NCBI RefSeq assembly: GCF_032452875.1
Contig: NC_083885.1
Location: 60,892,425 to 60,956,424, forward strand
DNA length: 64,000 bases
DNA from: Bos javanicus
Taxonomy: Eukaryota > Chordata > Mammalia > Artiodactyla > Bovidae
Reading direction: 5' to 3'
Positions 45,290 through 57,465 of this stretch are shown piece after piece. Position numbers and translations under genes: made by a program. Under the pieces are notes generated by a model. It saw nothing but the letters and a program-made list of their open reading frames with translations, was not told the DNA's origin and did not search any database. Every line of letters begins with the position of its first letter. The stretch's first letter is position 1.

Positions 45290-45790
45290 AAATGTTCACA
45301 TACTGAGGTATGGGGGAGTAGATTTGGTTTATACATGGTTCAGCCTGAACTTTATGTGAACTAAGACAGCCTGTCAGACTCTCACAACACATCAGCTTTA
45401 ACTGTTGGAGTAAAGAATGTCTGTCCTGCATGTAAAGATGGACCCCTCTTCTCATGGTGTCCATGTTGACACTCTCTGGAAGATAAGGTTTCCTTCCCAG
45501 ACCCCAGGGTCCTGCTGTCTCACTATCTGTGTACGAAGTCTGTCTCTTAAGAAAGCTTGAAAGAAAAAAAAAAAAAAAAGAAAGAAAGCTTGAAAGAATA
45601 TACTCTGTCATGTGTGATGTGTGTTCTTTGCTTGGATGAGGTGCAGGATTGTGCCAGACACCATGTTTCAATGGAGCAGCTCCTCAGAGCTCTCTGAGAA
45701 GGTGCCTCCCAGACTACAACCCTCAGTTTGGCTCAAATAAAACTCTTTCCTATTTCTATCAGAGATTGTTTACTGACTATTTCTATGGAC
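45290..45790 (+). mobile_element. LTR of an endogenous retrovirus (probable)
   Basis: U3-like body, then 'ctcaaataaaactctttcct' (polyadenylation signal near 45737) and a U5-like 'cagagattgtttactgac'. A GAAA/A-rich repeat (45563-45596) sits in the middle. No internal retroviral genes adjoin it. Confidence 0.6.
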
Positions 45791-46291
45791 ACTTGCATTC
45801 ACTTGTTCATCAAGGACCCCGAGAATTAGGGTCTATAAAACTGAAGACCCTGCTCCCACCTTCCCTATCTTTTTGCACTACTTGACTCCCTACAGCCTGC
45901 ACATTACTTGAGACACTCCAGTGTGGGGACCCCCAAGCCCAGCTGGACCCCAGCCAGGAGAAGGGGAGCTTAACATCTCTGATGTGAATTCAAACAACAC
46001 AAGCATGGAACAAGCATTGGGCCTGCGTCCAGACTTGCACAAAGGATTGGAAGAGGATAAAGGGGATGTGACTTGGTTCCCTTCTTCAAGTTTGCTGGGA
46101 GAGCTGAGCACAGAGGCAGGGAAGCGGAACAGGGTGTAAGGTGTCAGGAGCTCTACACATAAGAGAAGGAGCAAAAACCCAGGAGCAAGTGAGGTGGGTC
46201 ACTGGTGAGGGGCTGAGAAGATTTGGACACACATCAAAAACCCTGGATACAAACCACTGAAATGGGATTTAAATGCCAGAATTGACTCTTA
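45791..46291. other. Intergenic, nothing recognised
   Basis: No repeat family or supported exon. Confidence 0.35.
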
Positions 46292-46510
46292 TAGGGCTTC
46301 CCAGGTGGCTGGGTGATAAAGAATCCTCCTGCCAATGCAGGAGACACAGGAGACTCGAGTTCAACCCTGGGTGGGGAAGATCCCCTGGAGAAGGAAATGG
46401 CAACCCACTTCAGTATTCTTGCCTGGGGAATTCCATGGACAGAGGAGCTTGATGGGCTACTGTCCATGGGGTCGCAGAGTGGGATACAACTGAGCGACTG
46501 AGCATGCACA
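46292..46510 (+). mobile_element. Bov-A2 SINE
   Basis: Sense copy 'agggcttcccaggtggctgg' to 'gagcgactgagcatgcacac'. Confidence 0.88.
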
Positions 46511-47052
46511 CTTACGTTATAATGTTGATGCTCACATCAGGTTTTGAAAAGTCAGCTCCACAAGATTAAATTGCTTAAGCTGTTGTGCAGAGTTTTAGTT
46601 GGTTGTGTGGGGACTCACGGGAAACCCCAGAGCTGGTTGAAACAATTATTTTAAGGGAAGACATTTGAGATGCAAGGGACGTAGAAAGAAGCCTTCTCTG
46701 AGCCTCCCTTTTCTGACTCAAAGCAAAAAATTCTGGTTAAGTACGGCTGCCAGAAACTGCCTCTTTGGGGAGAGGCTGCTCCCGAGAGGGTGATGGTAAG
46801 TTAAACTATGACAATAACTATGCTCTCTTGGAGTTTTCTAGCCTGAAGAAGCTGGAAAGTCCACTTACACCTGCAGAGATAGCATTATCACAAAGTATCT
46901 GACCTCATGTTTGCTCTCTCAACCTATTTGTTTTTCCTCAAGGAACTCATTGAAAAAAAAAGAAACACATTTGTTTTTCCCATAGAAGCCTTTTCTCCCT
47001 ACCCCCACCGCCTACTCCCCTGCTCCCTACTGAGCTGGGTGTTGTTTTTTGT
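46511..47052. other. Intergenic, nothing recognised
   Basis: No repeat family or supported exon. Confidence 0.35.
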
Positions 47053-47262
47053 TTACTCGCTCAGCTGTATCCGTGTCCAACTCCTTGCGACCCCAGGTAC
47101 TACAGCCCACCAGGCTCCTCTGTCCATGGAAATCCCCAGGCAAGAATACTGGAGTGGGTTGCCATTTCCTTCTCCAGGGGATCTTCCCAATGCAGGGCTC
47201 AAACCCGTGTCTCTTGCATTGGCAAGTGGGTTCTTTACCACTGAGCCACCCGAGAAGCCCAA
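47053..47262 (-). mobile_element. Bov-A2 SINE
   Basis: Antisense copy 'actcgctcagctgtatccgt' to 'tgagccacccgagaagccca'. Confidence 0.88.
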
Positions 47263-47647
47263 GTTGGATATATAAGCCTGTAATTTTAATCATTTTAGCA
47301 AGTTATACCTTCTTTTAGCTTCCATACAGAATCATTTTCTCCTGTTAATCTGTCTTCTTTTTTTTTTTGACAAGGTTCAGTCATAGAACCTAAGAGGAGA
47401 GAGGAAATGTTTTTCTGCTCCAACAGCGGCAAGGTTTAAATGTTTCAACAATGTAATGTGCTACAGAATAAAATATGCGGCCAAGTTTAGGAAGTAGAGT
47501 CTAGAGTTCATCCATTTAACGGTGCCAAAGGGACCTCTCTGTGCCAGACGCTAAACTAGGCGTCAGGGATTTAGAAGCAAAGAACACTGTCAACTTTAAC
47601 AACAGTGGGACATTTGGAGACACCTTATACTGAAATAAATTTCACAT
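47263..47647. other. Intergenic, nothing recognised
   Basis: No repeat family or supported exon. Confidence 0.35.
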
Positions 47648-47768
47648 GGTTAAAAGATTAGGCCATGCCGCACAGCATGTGGGATCTTAGTCCCCCGATC
47701 AGGGATCAAACCCACACCTCCTGCATTGGAAGGGCAGAGTCTAAATCACAGGACCACCACGGAAATCC
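47648..47768 (-). mobile_element. tRNA-Glu-derived SINE
   Basis: Antisense: 'gtgggatcttagtcccccga', 'acaggaccaccacggaaatc'. Confidence 0.85.
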
Positions 47769-47845
47769 TTAATGATGATAACTTTTCAAAACAACAAGAA
47801 CGTAATAGGAGAACCCACACAAAGCGTTTAAAATAACTCTTTGAA

Positions 47846-48122
47846 ATTGTTGCCATTCCCTCGATAAGTAGAGTCCAATTCTTTGTGACCGCATGGACTG
47901 CAGCACGCCAGGCTTCCCCGTCCTTCACCATCTCCCTGAGTTTGCTCAAACTCATGTCCATTGAGTCTGTGATGCCATCCTACCGTCCCATCCTCTGTCA
48001 CCTCCTTCTCCTCCTGCCCTCAGTCTTTTCCAGTATCAGGGTCTTTACCAGTGAGTAAAGTCTTCCCATCAGGTGGCCAAAGTATTGGAGCTTTAGCATC
48101 AGTCTTTCCAGTGAATATTCAG
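47846..48122 (-). mobile_element. BovB 3'-end fragment
   Basis: Antisense tail: 'ccatggactg'-type start near 47890, 'gtggccaaagtattggagct', ending 'ccagtgaatattcagg'. Confidence 0.85.
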
Positions 48123-48253
48123 GTTTGATTACTTTTAAGATTATATTAGGACAGATATTTAAGCCTTGAGAATTTTTATGTCCAATATCACATTGATCAC
48201 ATTGTGTAGAATTTAGAAGATCCCAATTGTCAGGCTGTTATGATTCATGTGAG

Positions 48254-48368
48254 CTTTTTTTTTTTGCTGCAGACTTGTGGGACCCTAGTTCCCCAACCAG
48301 GGATCAAACCCAGGGCCTCCACAGTGAAAGCACAGAGTCGTGACCAGTGGACCTCCGGGGAGTTCCCA
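48254..48368 (-). mobile_element. tRNA-Glu-derived SINE
   Basis: Antisense: 'gtgggaccctagttccccaa', 'agtggacctccggggagttc'. Confidence 0.83.
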
Positions 48369-48537
48369 ACTCAGGAAAATGCAATGCATATCCATCCCTG
48401 CCGCTTTCTCCTCACCCTCTCATCTCTCCAGTGTCGTTTACCTTTGCATTCATCTCACGGTTACTGTAAAAATGTAAGAGAGATGCTTACATTGCTTTTT
48501 CATTTTCATTCAACAATTACCCTTTTTTTTCTTTTTT

Positions 48538-48858
48538 AATTTTTACTTATTTTTGGCTGTGCTGGGTCTTTGTTGCTGCCCAGACCTTCGCTAGTTGTGA
48601 TGAGTGATGGCTGCTCTCTAGTTGCAGTGGGCAAGCTACTCCCTGGGGTGGCTTCTCTTGCTGGCGGAGCACCGGCTGTAGGGCCCATGGGCTTTAGTAG
48701 TTGTGGCTCACGGGCTCTAGAGCGCAGGCTCAGTAGTTGTGGTACACGGGTTTAGTTGTACCGTGGCATGTGGAATCTTCCTGGACCAGGGATTGAACTC
48801 ATGTCTCCTGTATTGGCAAGGGAATTCTTTACTATTGAACCACCAGGGAAGCCCTACC
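48538..48858 (-). mobile_element. tRNA-Glu-derived SINE, long variant
   Basis: Antisense: 'gctgtgctgggtctttgttg', 'ctcagtagttgtggtacacg', 'attgaaccaccagggaagcc'. Confidence 0.87.
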
Positions 48859-49013
48859 CTTACGAGATGGCTCACTCTCTCCGCTGGTTTCCCAGCCTCA
48901 TGACCTCTATCTCTTAAATAGTAGCATCTGTTCTTTTTCATATACATCTCCAAGTTTATGAAATTAAATCTCAGATGTATAACCATGGTTGAGATTGGGT
49001 ACTTTGTGTATAT

Positions 49014-49051
49014 ATTCAGTTCAGTTCAGTCACTCAGTTGTGTCTGACTCT
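49014..49051 (-). mobile_element. BovB/Bov-A extreme 3' end only
   Basis: 'tattcagttcagttcagtca' then 'ctcagttgtgtctgactctg', then unrelated sequence: an extremely truncated insertion. Confidence 0.7.
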
Positions 49052-49177
49052 GCATTAAATATGAATATTTTAAGTTGACCCTGAAAACACTGGCCTGTGA
49101 TTCACAAGCAGAAGACCTGTCCCCCGTGGCATACACTGATTTTGTCTCACATCCTGTACTACATAAATGGACTCAGG

Positions 49178-49327
49178 ACTCCCCTGGTGGTCCAATGGTT
49201 AAGATTCCAAGCTCCCAATGCACAGGGCCTGGGTTCGACCCCTGGTCAGCAATCTAGATCCCATATGCCGCAACTAAGATCCAGCACAACCAAATAAATA
49301 TATATATTTTTAAAAAGTAAAAAAGAT
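49178..49327 (+). mobile_element. tRNA-Glu-derived SINE with target-site duplication
   Basis: Sense copy flanked by 'aatggactcagg' at about 49166-49177 and 49328-49339; AT-rich tail. Confidence 0.88.
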
Positions 49328-49654
49328 GAATGGACTCAGGCCATGTGCTCTTTTTGGCTTGGTTTCTTTCACTCCGTTTTGAGTTTGCAGGTCCTTCTGC
49401 GGGACTGTTGCATGAAGCTAAGATGACCCCTACTCATCACGGCAGTAGGGTCCTACATCATGTCATCATATTGGACACCTTAAACCTACCCAGGGCTATT
49501 AGTCAATTGCATATTAGTAAGGCTGAAAGGGAAAAACATGGCAATGTCACAGAGTACCCATAAATCATGTAGACTTTTTAATTTTTGCTTCTTTTCATTC
49601 TTTGTCCTTTGTACACACTATTGAAAATTCCTATCCTCTAATCCACTTATTACT

Positions 49655-49775
49655 TATTTATTTTTGGCCAGGCTGGTTGGCCTGCAGGATCTTAGTTTCC
49701 TGACCAGGGATTGAACCTGCACCCCTGCACTGGGAGCTTGGAATCTTAACCATTGGACCACCAGGGAAGTCCCTA
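49655..49775 (-). mobile_element. tRNA-Glu-derived SINE
   Basis: Antisense: 'ggatcttagtttcctgacca', 'cattggaccaccagggaagt'. Confidence 0.87.
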
Positions 49776-49831
49776 ACTCACTTATCATCTTTTCCATTTT
49801 CTCTGCTCTCCTACAGATGCTCTTGAGATGT

Positions 49832-49970
49832 TAGATAGCATCAGTGACTCAGTGGACGTGAATCTGAGCAAACTCTGGGAGATACTGTAGGACAGGGGGA
49901 GCCTGGCATGCTGCAGTCCATGGGGTGGCAAAGAGTCAGACACGACTTAGAGACTGAACAGCAACAACAG
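49832..49970 (+). mobile_element. BovB 3'-end fragment
   Basis: Sense tail 'tagcatcagtgactcagtgg' to 'gagactgaacagcaacaaca'. Confidence 0.83.
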
Positions 49971-51424
49971 ATGCTCTGTACTGTATTTTTCTTCTCCTCC
50001 ATTGAGTTTCTCAGCTCCAGAATTTCTGTTTGGTTCTTTAAGATCTGCATCTCATTGGCAAAAATTCCACTTTATTTTTTTGAGATTTCATTGAATTTTC
50101 CTTTGGTGTTTTCTCATGGAGTTTCTTCAAAACAGCATTTTTGAATTGCTTATCTGCTTGTTCACAAAATTCTGTGTCTTGAGGAACCCAGTGATTAGGA
50201 TTCTGGGCTTCCACTGTCGGGGGGCCAGGTTCAATCCCTGGTTGGGGAACTAAGATCCCACAAACAGAGCAGGCAGAAAAGGAAAGAAAAAGTTTGTATG
50301 CCTATGTGCCTTTCAGATCGATTATTGGGAAAGTGTCACTTTCTGTTTGTAATGACATGTTTCTTTGATTTTTCTTTTCTTTTTTTGGTAGTTTTCCATT
50401 GGTGCTTTCGCATTTTAAGAAGCAAGCACCTCCTTAAGCCTTTGCTAGCCACATTCAGTGGGGTATTCTTTTTAATGATAGTGGTGTATTATCTGGGGCT
50501 TTCTCTTTCTCTCCCTACACTTGCTCCACTTTTCTTGCTCCCTCTGTGGGAGAGTTCTTAAGCTTTTCTGTCTCTCTGCTCTGACAACTCACCAGGCTGC
50601 CTCCTGGAAGCCTGCCTCTGGATTCCCAGAAGGTGGCTCTAGAGCTCCAGTCTGTGGGCGCCCTCGCCCAGAGCAGGAGCCGGTTTGCTGAGCCTGCTTC
50701 TTGTCTGTAGAGTTCCTATGGGCACTGCAGGTGGAGGGTCCCACAAGGAGCCCCTGGAGAGAGGGGGCAGGTGTGGGTCCAGCCCTTGGGGCACTGAGGG
50801 CGCCCGTGGACCCTGTAGGGAGATTCCCCTGTGTGCTGCTCCCAGAGGCTCGTGATTGGACTCACCGTTGAAAGCAATTGTTTTAGTGCCCTTTGGAATG
50901 CCTGTCTGCCTCTTTTCCAAGATCCTTTGTCTCCATCATGGAGGTCCCGCCTCCGGAAGCTGGTGGCGCTGTAGACAAACCGGTGTCTCCAGCGGTGCCC
51001 TGCCTATCTCGGGGAGCAGAGCACTTACTCACCACTTTTCTTCTCCTTGGTGGGAGAGGTGGTCTCTGGGTAGATCAGCCCCCGGAGATGTTCCCTGGGA
51101 AAGAGGGCCAGGCTGAAAGCTGAGAAATCCTCTCTTGGCCCCCTCTGCTGTGACTACATTGTCTTGGCACGCTGGAATCTCCCCCAGGGAAAACTCACTT
51201 TCTGTGATTACTTTCTCTGTGTGTCGGAATTTGCCCAGGTCAATTTTCCCCACCGCCACCACCGCAAGGGAGATGGGGGCAGGCTCACTGGCCCTGCAGG
51301 TTCTGCAGCCCATGCAGAGGTCCATCTGCCTGGCACTAAGATGCACAGATAGGCGAGATTCCTCCCAGGTTCCTTGACACGTGGCGCTAGGTCTCACAGG
51401 CCCCCGCTTTTGTTCTGTCTGTTG
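49971..51424. other. Unassigned, moderately GC-rich stretch with one SINE
   Basis: Holds a tRNA-Glu SINE at about 50185-50275 and pyrimidine-rich sequence to 50580, then 50600-51400, which is richer in GC. Short frames overlap on both strands with no splice context. The part from 49990 to 50180 reads like old retroelement sequence but no family was recognised. Confidence 0.35.
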
Positions 51425-51595
51425 TTTTGTGCTTCGTCGCTCAGTTGTGTCCAACTCTTTGCCACCCCATGGACGGTAGCCAGCCAGGCTCCTCTGTCCC
51501 TGGGGATTCTCCAGCCAAGAATAGTGGAGAGGGTTGCCATCCCCAACCCAGGGATTGAACCCCGGTCTCCTGCATTGCAGGCGGATTCGTTTTAG
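51425..51595 (-). mobile_element. Bov-A SINE
   Basis: Antisense 'gcttcgtcgctcagttgtgt' to 'ctcctgcattgcaggcggat'. Confidence 0.85.
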
Positions 51596-51610
51596 AAAGA
51601 GGCTAAAAGG

Positions 51611-51751
51611 AGGCAGCAGAGGATGAGATGGTTGGATGGCATCACTGACTCAATGGACATGAGTCTGAGCAAACTCTGGGAGATAGTGGAAGACAGGGAG
51701 GCCTGGCGTGTTGCAGTCTATAGGGTCACAAAGAGTCCGACACGACTGAGC
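51611..51751 (+). mobile_element. BovB 3'-end fragment
   Basis: Sense tail 'ggcagcagaggatgagatgg' to 'gacacgactgagcacacacg'. Confidence 0.83.
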
Positions 51752-52084
51752 ACACACGTATATTTGCACCACGTCTCACCATCTAAAAATATTAATTTGT
51801 GTATGTTTACTAATGTTTTTGGAGTGCCCCTCCACGGGAAAAGCAGCCTCCCTGAGAGCAAAGATTGTTTTTCATCCTTATATTCGCAGAGATTAGACAT
51901 AAGAAGCTCAATTCATGACTGAAGATCAAATGAATGAGGCTATTAGTTGATTGCTTGAATCAGCTTAAAACATTTCAGTGTATTAGTTGCATTCCATCTG
52001 AAAAGACTGTAATCTTCTTAAACTATAAACTCTTGTGGGTTGGCCTGTGTCTTCTGTTTCTCTAGAGAAATGGAGACTCATGGG
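51752..52084. other. Intergenic, nothing recognised
   Basis: No repeat family or supported exon. Confidence 0.35.
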
Positions 52085-52370
52085 TACTTTTATTTTATTT
52101 GCGGAGAGGGGAGGGGGTTGCTGTGCTAGGTTTTGTTGCCGTGTGCTGGATTTCTGTAGTTGCAGTGAGCAGGGGCTACTCTCTGGTTGAGGTGCTCGGG
52201 CTTCTCATGGCGGTGGCTTCTCTTCTTGCAGAGCATGGGCTCAGTAGTTGTGGCACACGGGCTTAGTCGCCCTGCGGCATGTGGAATCTTCCCAGACTGG
52301 GGATCAAACTCATGTCCCTTGTGTTGGCAGATGGATTCTTAGCCACTGAGTCACCAGGGAAGTCCTGGTG
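52085..52370 (-). mobile_element. tRNA-Glu-derived SINE, long variant
   Basis: Antisense: 'gttgcagtgagcaggggcta', 'gcggcatgtggaatcttccc', 'ccactgagtcaccagggaag'. Confidence 0.85.
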
Positions 52371-52589
52371 GGTGCTTTTTAAGGTAATATGCTTAGGATA
52401 GTATTTGTTTTGGCTTGGGGGTTTGGGGGTGGGTTTCGGTGGGTATTTTTGTTTGGGGGAGATGATATCTTAGAGATTTAGATGAAGTGACAGAAGAAGC
52501 CATGTAACTATCTGGTAGAAGGACATTTTAGCCTTCAATCTATAGGGAGAAGTTATCAAGATAAGCATAGAGAGAGCCTCTATAAGTAC

Positions 52590-52750
52590 AGCTAAGGCAG
52601 GGCTTCTTAACCTTGTTACTATTGACATTTGGAGACTGATAGTTCTTTGTTGTGAACACTGTAATGTGCGCTGTAGAATGTTTAGAGCATCCTTGACTTC
52701 TACCGACTAGATCAGCAGTCTCCAACATTTTTGCCCCCAGGGACCAGTTT
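52590..52750. mobile_element. Ancient hAT-type non-autonomous element (MER5/MER20-like, tentative)
   Basis: 'gggcttcttaaccttgttac', 'tattgacatttggagactga', 'gttctttgttgtgaacactg' follow the mammal-wide consensus order. Confidence 0.65.
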
Positions 52751-53430
52751 CACGGAAGACAATATGTTGATTCAATAAATTTATATATTGCAGAAAGATT
52801 ACCACCACAGCATTAGCTAGCACCTGCATCCCATATTTAACCTTTTTTTTTTTTTTTTTTGTAGTGAGAACATTTAGGATGTATTGCCTTAGCAACTTTC
52901 AATGCACAATACAGGATTATCAGCTATAATCATCATGCTGTACATTAAATCCCTAGAACTCGTCAATCCCGTAGCTGGAAATTTGTACCCTTTGAACAAC
53001 AGGCAGAGATTCTGCATTTTAACAAGCTCCTGGGTGATGCCATGAGGTTGGTTTGTGGGTTTCACTTTGAAAAGTAAAATTAATCTGTAATGAAAATTGT
53101 TTTCCAGATACCCACTGCTCAAAAATCAATAAAGAGGCCAGGTTGGTGGAAAGAAATATTTACTTTATTTTGGATGTTGGCAATTGGGGGGAGAGGGTGG
53201 GATGTGGAATCCTGCCCCAAAGTCCAGCTACCCCCACCCCACTGACAACCAGTGGGTGAGAGCTTTTTTAGATGGGGGGAGGGAGCCATCATGAAGAAAC
53301 AGCACAGTCAGCTCTGACAGTCATCTTGAAATTAATTGGTCATCCATCAGTGGTCAGATCAGCATCATCTCAATTGTTTTCAGTGCTGTTTGTCTTCAGC
53401 TCCAGGATTGGATGGTTCCCATATCCTTAA
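52751..53430. other. Intergenic, nothing certain
   Basis: A T21 run at about 52841-52861 and G-rich patches at 53185-53290; no gene recognised. Confidence 0.35.
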
Positions 53431-53687
53431 GCGGAGAAGGCAATGGCACCCCACTCCAGTACTCTTGCCTGGAAAATCCCATGGACGGAGGAGCCTGGAG
53501 GGCTGCAGTCCATGGAGTCCCTGAGGGTCGGACACGACTGAGCGACTTCACTTTCACGCATTGGAGAAGGAAATGGCGACCCACTCCAGTGTTCTTGCCT
53601 GGAGAATCCCAGGGACGGGGGAGCCTAGTGGGCTGCCATCTATGGGGTAACACAGAGTTGGACACGACTGAAGTGACTTAGCATTAG
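53431..53687 (+). mobile_element. Bov-tA SINE, dimeric, with target-site duplication
   Basis: Sense dimer flanked by 'catatccttaag' at about 53419-53430 and 53688-53699. Confidence 0.9.
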
Positions 53688-53699
53688 CATATCCTTAAG

Positions 53700-54267
53700 G
53701 CCAGTTCTCAGAACTGTGGCAGCTGTTGTCATGGCTGCAGTCTGGTCATCATGTCCTTAACTTCTTTCACCTGGTGGGGGTTTCAGTCTCTACAGGACAG
53801 CTCATAGGATATGGCTCAGAATACTGTCTATAGACCTGGAGAAGGAACTAAAGGTTCTTGACTTTGCTTAATGACTAAACTGGCATTATTTGGTCTCCTT
53901 TGACTGTCTTCCTTTGTGTCTGCATCTTCTTACTTCTCTGACTAAACTTATTCCTTGGCTGAAGTTTCCCCGCAGACAACAGACAGGTGGAGGATGAGGT
54001 TGGAGAGGGGAGGATCATAGGGTCCTGCTCCATTTCAAATCTGTGCTTAAAAAACATCAGATTAATGACAGAAATGGGAAAGATCTACAGGCTCCAGAAG
54101 ACCAGGGATCAGATTAGTGGATGAGGATGGAAGACATGGAGCGGGCGGGACTAGGGTATGGCTGTCAAGGGATGTATTTAAGTCTTGATGCGAGTTTTGC
54201 CCGTTCTTATTACTAGAAGCACATTTGGATAACAGGATGTCAGATGCAGACGACACTTCAGAAGGTA
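53700..54267. other. Intergenic, nothing recognised
   Basis: No repeat family or supported exon. Confidence 0.35.
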
Positions 54268-54630
54268 AGTCAGGGCCTCCCTGGTGGGTCTGTGGTAAAG
54301 AATCCACCTTCCAATGCAGGAGACATGACTTCAGTGCCTGGTCTGAAAAGATTCCACATGCTGAAGAGCAGCTGAGCCCGTGTGTTACCACTACTGAGCC
54401 TGTACTCTAGACCCACCCCATGAGCTGCAACTACTGAGTCCACGTGCTGCAACTATAGAAGCTCGCATGCCCTAGAGTCCATGCTCTGCAATAAGACAAG
54501 CCCTTGAATGGAGATGCTCACGCAGTGCAACAAAAAGTAGCCCCTGCTCGCTGCAACTAGAGAAAAGCCTGTGAAGCAAGGAAGACACTGCACAGCCAAA
54601 AATAAACAAATAAATGAAATTACTTTTTAA
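54268..54630 (+). mobile_element. tRNA-Glu-derived SINE, long variant
   Basis: Sense copy beginning 'cagggcctccctggtgggtc' and continuing through 'ctgcaactactgagtccacg' to an A-rich tail with AAATAA repeats. Confidence 0.85.
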
Positions 54631-54849
54631 AAAAAGGTTAGTCAGAGGAGAGAGAACTGAAGGAAAGGTATGTGAAGAAGTTGAACACAATTGACAAGGC
54701 TGGTGGAGACGGCTTAGTAGCTGTCATCTGAGGGCAAATCCAGTCAGAGGCAATGCCAAGTCTGAGTCTGAATTCCAGATCTCCCCTTTGTTAACTCATG
54801 ATTCCTCTGATCCTTGAGAAATGGGCACTCTGATCCCTCTTGAAAGTGA

Positions 54850-55062
54850 AAGTGAAGTTGCTCAGTCATGTCCCACTCTTTGTGACCACGTAGACTGTAG
54901 CCCACCAGGCTCCTCCATCCATGGGATTCTCCAGGCAAGAAAACAGGAGTGGATTGCCATTTCCTTCTCCAGGGGATCTTCCCAACCCAGGGACTGAACC
55001 CAGCTCTCCCACATTGCAGGCAGACGCTTTAACCTCTGAGCCACCAGGGCAACCCTTAGGAG
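54850..55062 (-). mobile_element. Bov-A2 SINE
   Basis: Antisense: 'gttgctcagtcatgtcccac' to 'ctgagccaccagggcaaccc'. Confidence 0.88.
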
Positions 55063-55212
55063 GATGATTATGTCATGGTATATAGGCTCCACCAAGAAAT
55101 CTGGTTTGGAGAAGCAGCTAAGCATCTCCCTGTGAGCTGAACAAAGGACTTCAGTCTTCAACAGTCAGGTTGAAGGGAGGGGTTCTCTGAGGCTGGCCAT
55201 TATGTATGATTA

Positions 55213-56605
55213 TAGGTGGTTCTAGCAGTAAAGAAACATCTGCTGGATCATGGAAAAAGCAAGAGAGTTCCAGAAAAACATCTATTTCTGCTTTATTAAC
55301 TATGACAAAACCTTTGACTGTATGTATCACAATAAACTGTGGAAAATTCTGAAAGAGATGGGAATATCAGACCACCTGATCTGCCTCTTGAGAAATTTGT
55401 ATGCAGGTCAGGAAGCAACAGTTAGAACTGGACATGGAACAACAGACTGGTTCCAAATAGGAAAAGGAGTACGTTAAGGCTGGATATTGTCACCCTGCTT
55501 ATTTAACTTATATGCAGAGTACATCATGAGAAACGCTGGACTGGAAGAAACACAAGCTGGAATCAAGATGGCCGGGAGAAATATCAATAACCTCAGATAT
55601 GCAGATGACACCACCCTTATGGCAGAAAGTGAAGAGGAACTCAAAAGCTTCTTGATGAAAGTGAAAGTGGAGAGTGAAAAAGTTGTCTTAAAGCTCAACA
55701 TTCAGAAAACGAAGATCATGGCATCTGGTCCCATCACTTCATGGGAAATAGATGGGGAAACAGTGGAAACAGTGTCAGACTTTATTTTTCTGGGCTCCAA
55801 AATCACTGCAGATGGTGACTTGGTGACTGCAGCCATGAAATTAAAAGACGCTTACTCCTTGGAAGGAAAGTTATGTCCAACCTAGATAGCATATTCAAAA
55901 GCAGAGACATTACTTTGCCAACAAAGGTCCGTCTAGTCAAGGCTATGGTTTTTCCTGTGGTCATGTATGGACGTGAGAGTTGGACGATGAAGAAGGCTGA
56001 GAGCCGAAGAACTGATGCTTTTGAACTGTGGTGGGTTGGAGAAGACTCTTGAGAGTCCCTTGGACTGCAAGGAGATCCAACCAGTCCATTCTGAAGACGA
56101 TCAGCCCTGGGATTTCTTTGGAAGGAATAATGCTAAAGCTGAAACTCCAGTACTTTTTGGCCACCTCATGCGAAGAGTTGACTCATTGGAAAAGACTCTG
56201 ATGCTGGGAGGGATTGGGGGCAGGAGGAGAAGGGGATGACAGAGGATGAGATGGCTGGATGGCATCACCTGCTCCATGGACGTGAGTTTGGGTGAATTCT
56301 GGGAGTTGGTGATGGACAGGGAGGCCTGGCGTGCTGCTATTCATGGGGTCCCAAAGAGTCGGACATGACTGAGCAGCTGAGCTGAACTGAACTGAACTGA
56401 GCAGTAAAGAACCTGCCTACCAATGCAGGAGACACAGGAGACTCGTGTTCAATCCTTGGGTCAGGAATATGCCCTAGAGAGGACATGGCAACCTAATCCA
56501 GCATTCTTGCCTGGAGAATTCCCATAGACAGAGGAGCCTGGAGGGCTACAGCAGTTCATGGGGTCACAAAGAGTCCAACACGACTGTAGAGACTTAGCAC
56601 GCATG
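55213..56605 (+). mobile_element. Bov-A2 SINE split by a BovB
   Basis: Only the first about 23 bases lie left of the BovB (55213-55235). The rest resumes at 56400 and runs to 56605. 'agcagtaaagaa' is present on both sides (55224-55235 and 56400-56411). Confidence 0.87.
55236..56399 (+). mobile_element. BovB LINE, 5'-truncated, with target-site duplication
   Basis: Sense copy starting in the RT region. YADD is present; a stop (ttaagg) replaces the usual glutamine codon near 55474, and there are frameshifts near 55820 and 56030, so it is inactive. Confidence 0.93.
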
Positions 56606-56675
56606 CATAATAACAACAGCAATGAAAGCAAGTCAAAGAAACAGTTCCAACATGGAGTCAGAATTGGCTCTTCCT

Positions 56676-56766
56676 TGCAACAATCTTAGTTCGCCAACCA
56701 GGGATCAAACCCATGTGCCCTGCATTGCAAAGCAGATCCTTAACCACTGGGCTACCAGGGAAGTTC
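56676..56766 (-). mobile_element. tRNA-Glu-derived SINE
   Basis: Antisense: 'aacaatcttagttcgccaac', 'actgggctaccagggaagtt'. Confidence 0.83.
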
Positions 56767-56847
56767 CAGCAAAGCCTTTTTAAAGACAAGAAGAGAGAGG
56801 GGCTCCCTGGTTAGCTTATGTACAATTTTCTGGTTAATGGTGGAGTA

Positions 56848-57052
56848 ACAGGGCTTCCTAGGTGGCTCAGCAGTAAAGAATCCACTTACCAATACAGCAG
56901 ATGCAGGCTTGATCCCTGGGTCGGAAAGATCCCCTGAAGAAGGAAATGGCAACCCACTCCAGTGTTCTTGCCTGGGAAATCTCCTGAATAGAGGAGCCTG
57001 GCAGGCTACAGTCCATGGGATTGCAAAGAGTTGGACCTGACTTAGTGACTAA
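56848..57052 (+). mobile_element. Bov-A2 SINE
   Basis: Sense copy 'cagggcttcctaggtggctc' to 'cctgacttagtgactaaaca'. Confidence 0.88.
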
Positions 57053-57334
57053 ACAAGAGGGTGACGTCACAGGGATTAACATTATCCATCCTTAGGCATC
57101 AGTAGGTCTGGGGGCTACAGGCTCATGGTCATCAAGTAGTTAAAATCTTCCATTTGAGTTCGGGGGTGGTTCTACCTTCTGTACAACAACTCAAGAAATG
57201 TGCATGCGATATTATTATCTTGATACTTCAGAGAAGAGCTAAAGGAGAGGATATGGGGGAGAGTCTCCTCAGGCAAGCCCCATAGAGCCCTCCTTGGTCA
57301 CGTTAGCAGTATTTAATACAGTGTGTATATATAT

Positions 57335-57465
57335 TTTAAATATTTTATTTTATTGGCTGTACCATGTGGCATGTGGGATCTTAGTTCCGCAACAAGGCAT
57401 TGAACCTGTGGCCCCTGCATTGGAAATGTGGAGTCTTAACACCGAAGCATCAGGGTTAGTCCCTA
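57335..57465 (-). mobile_element. tRNA-Glu-derived SINE
   Basis: Antisense: 'gtgggatcttagttccgcaa', 'ccgaagcatcagggttagtc'. Confidence 0.83.

Noticed and set aside
50600..51420. Possible GC-rich gene or promoter
   Set aside because: Overlapping short frames on both strands, no splice sites that join them, and no protein family recognised.
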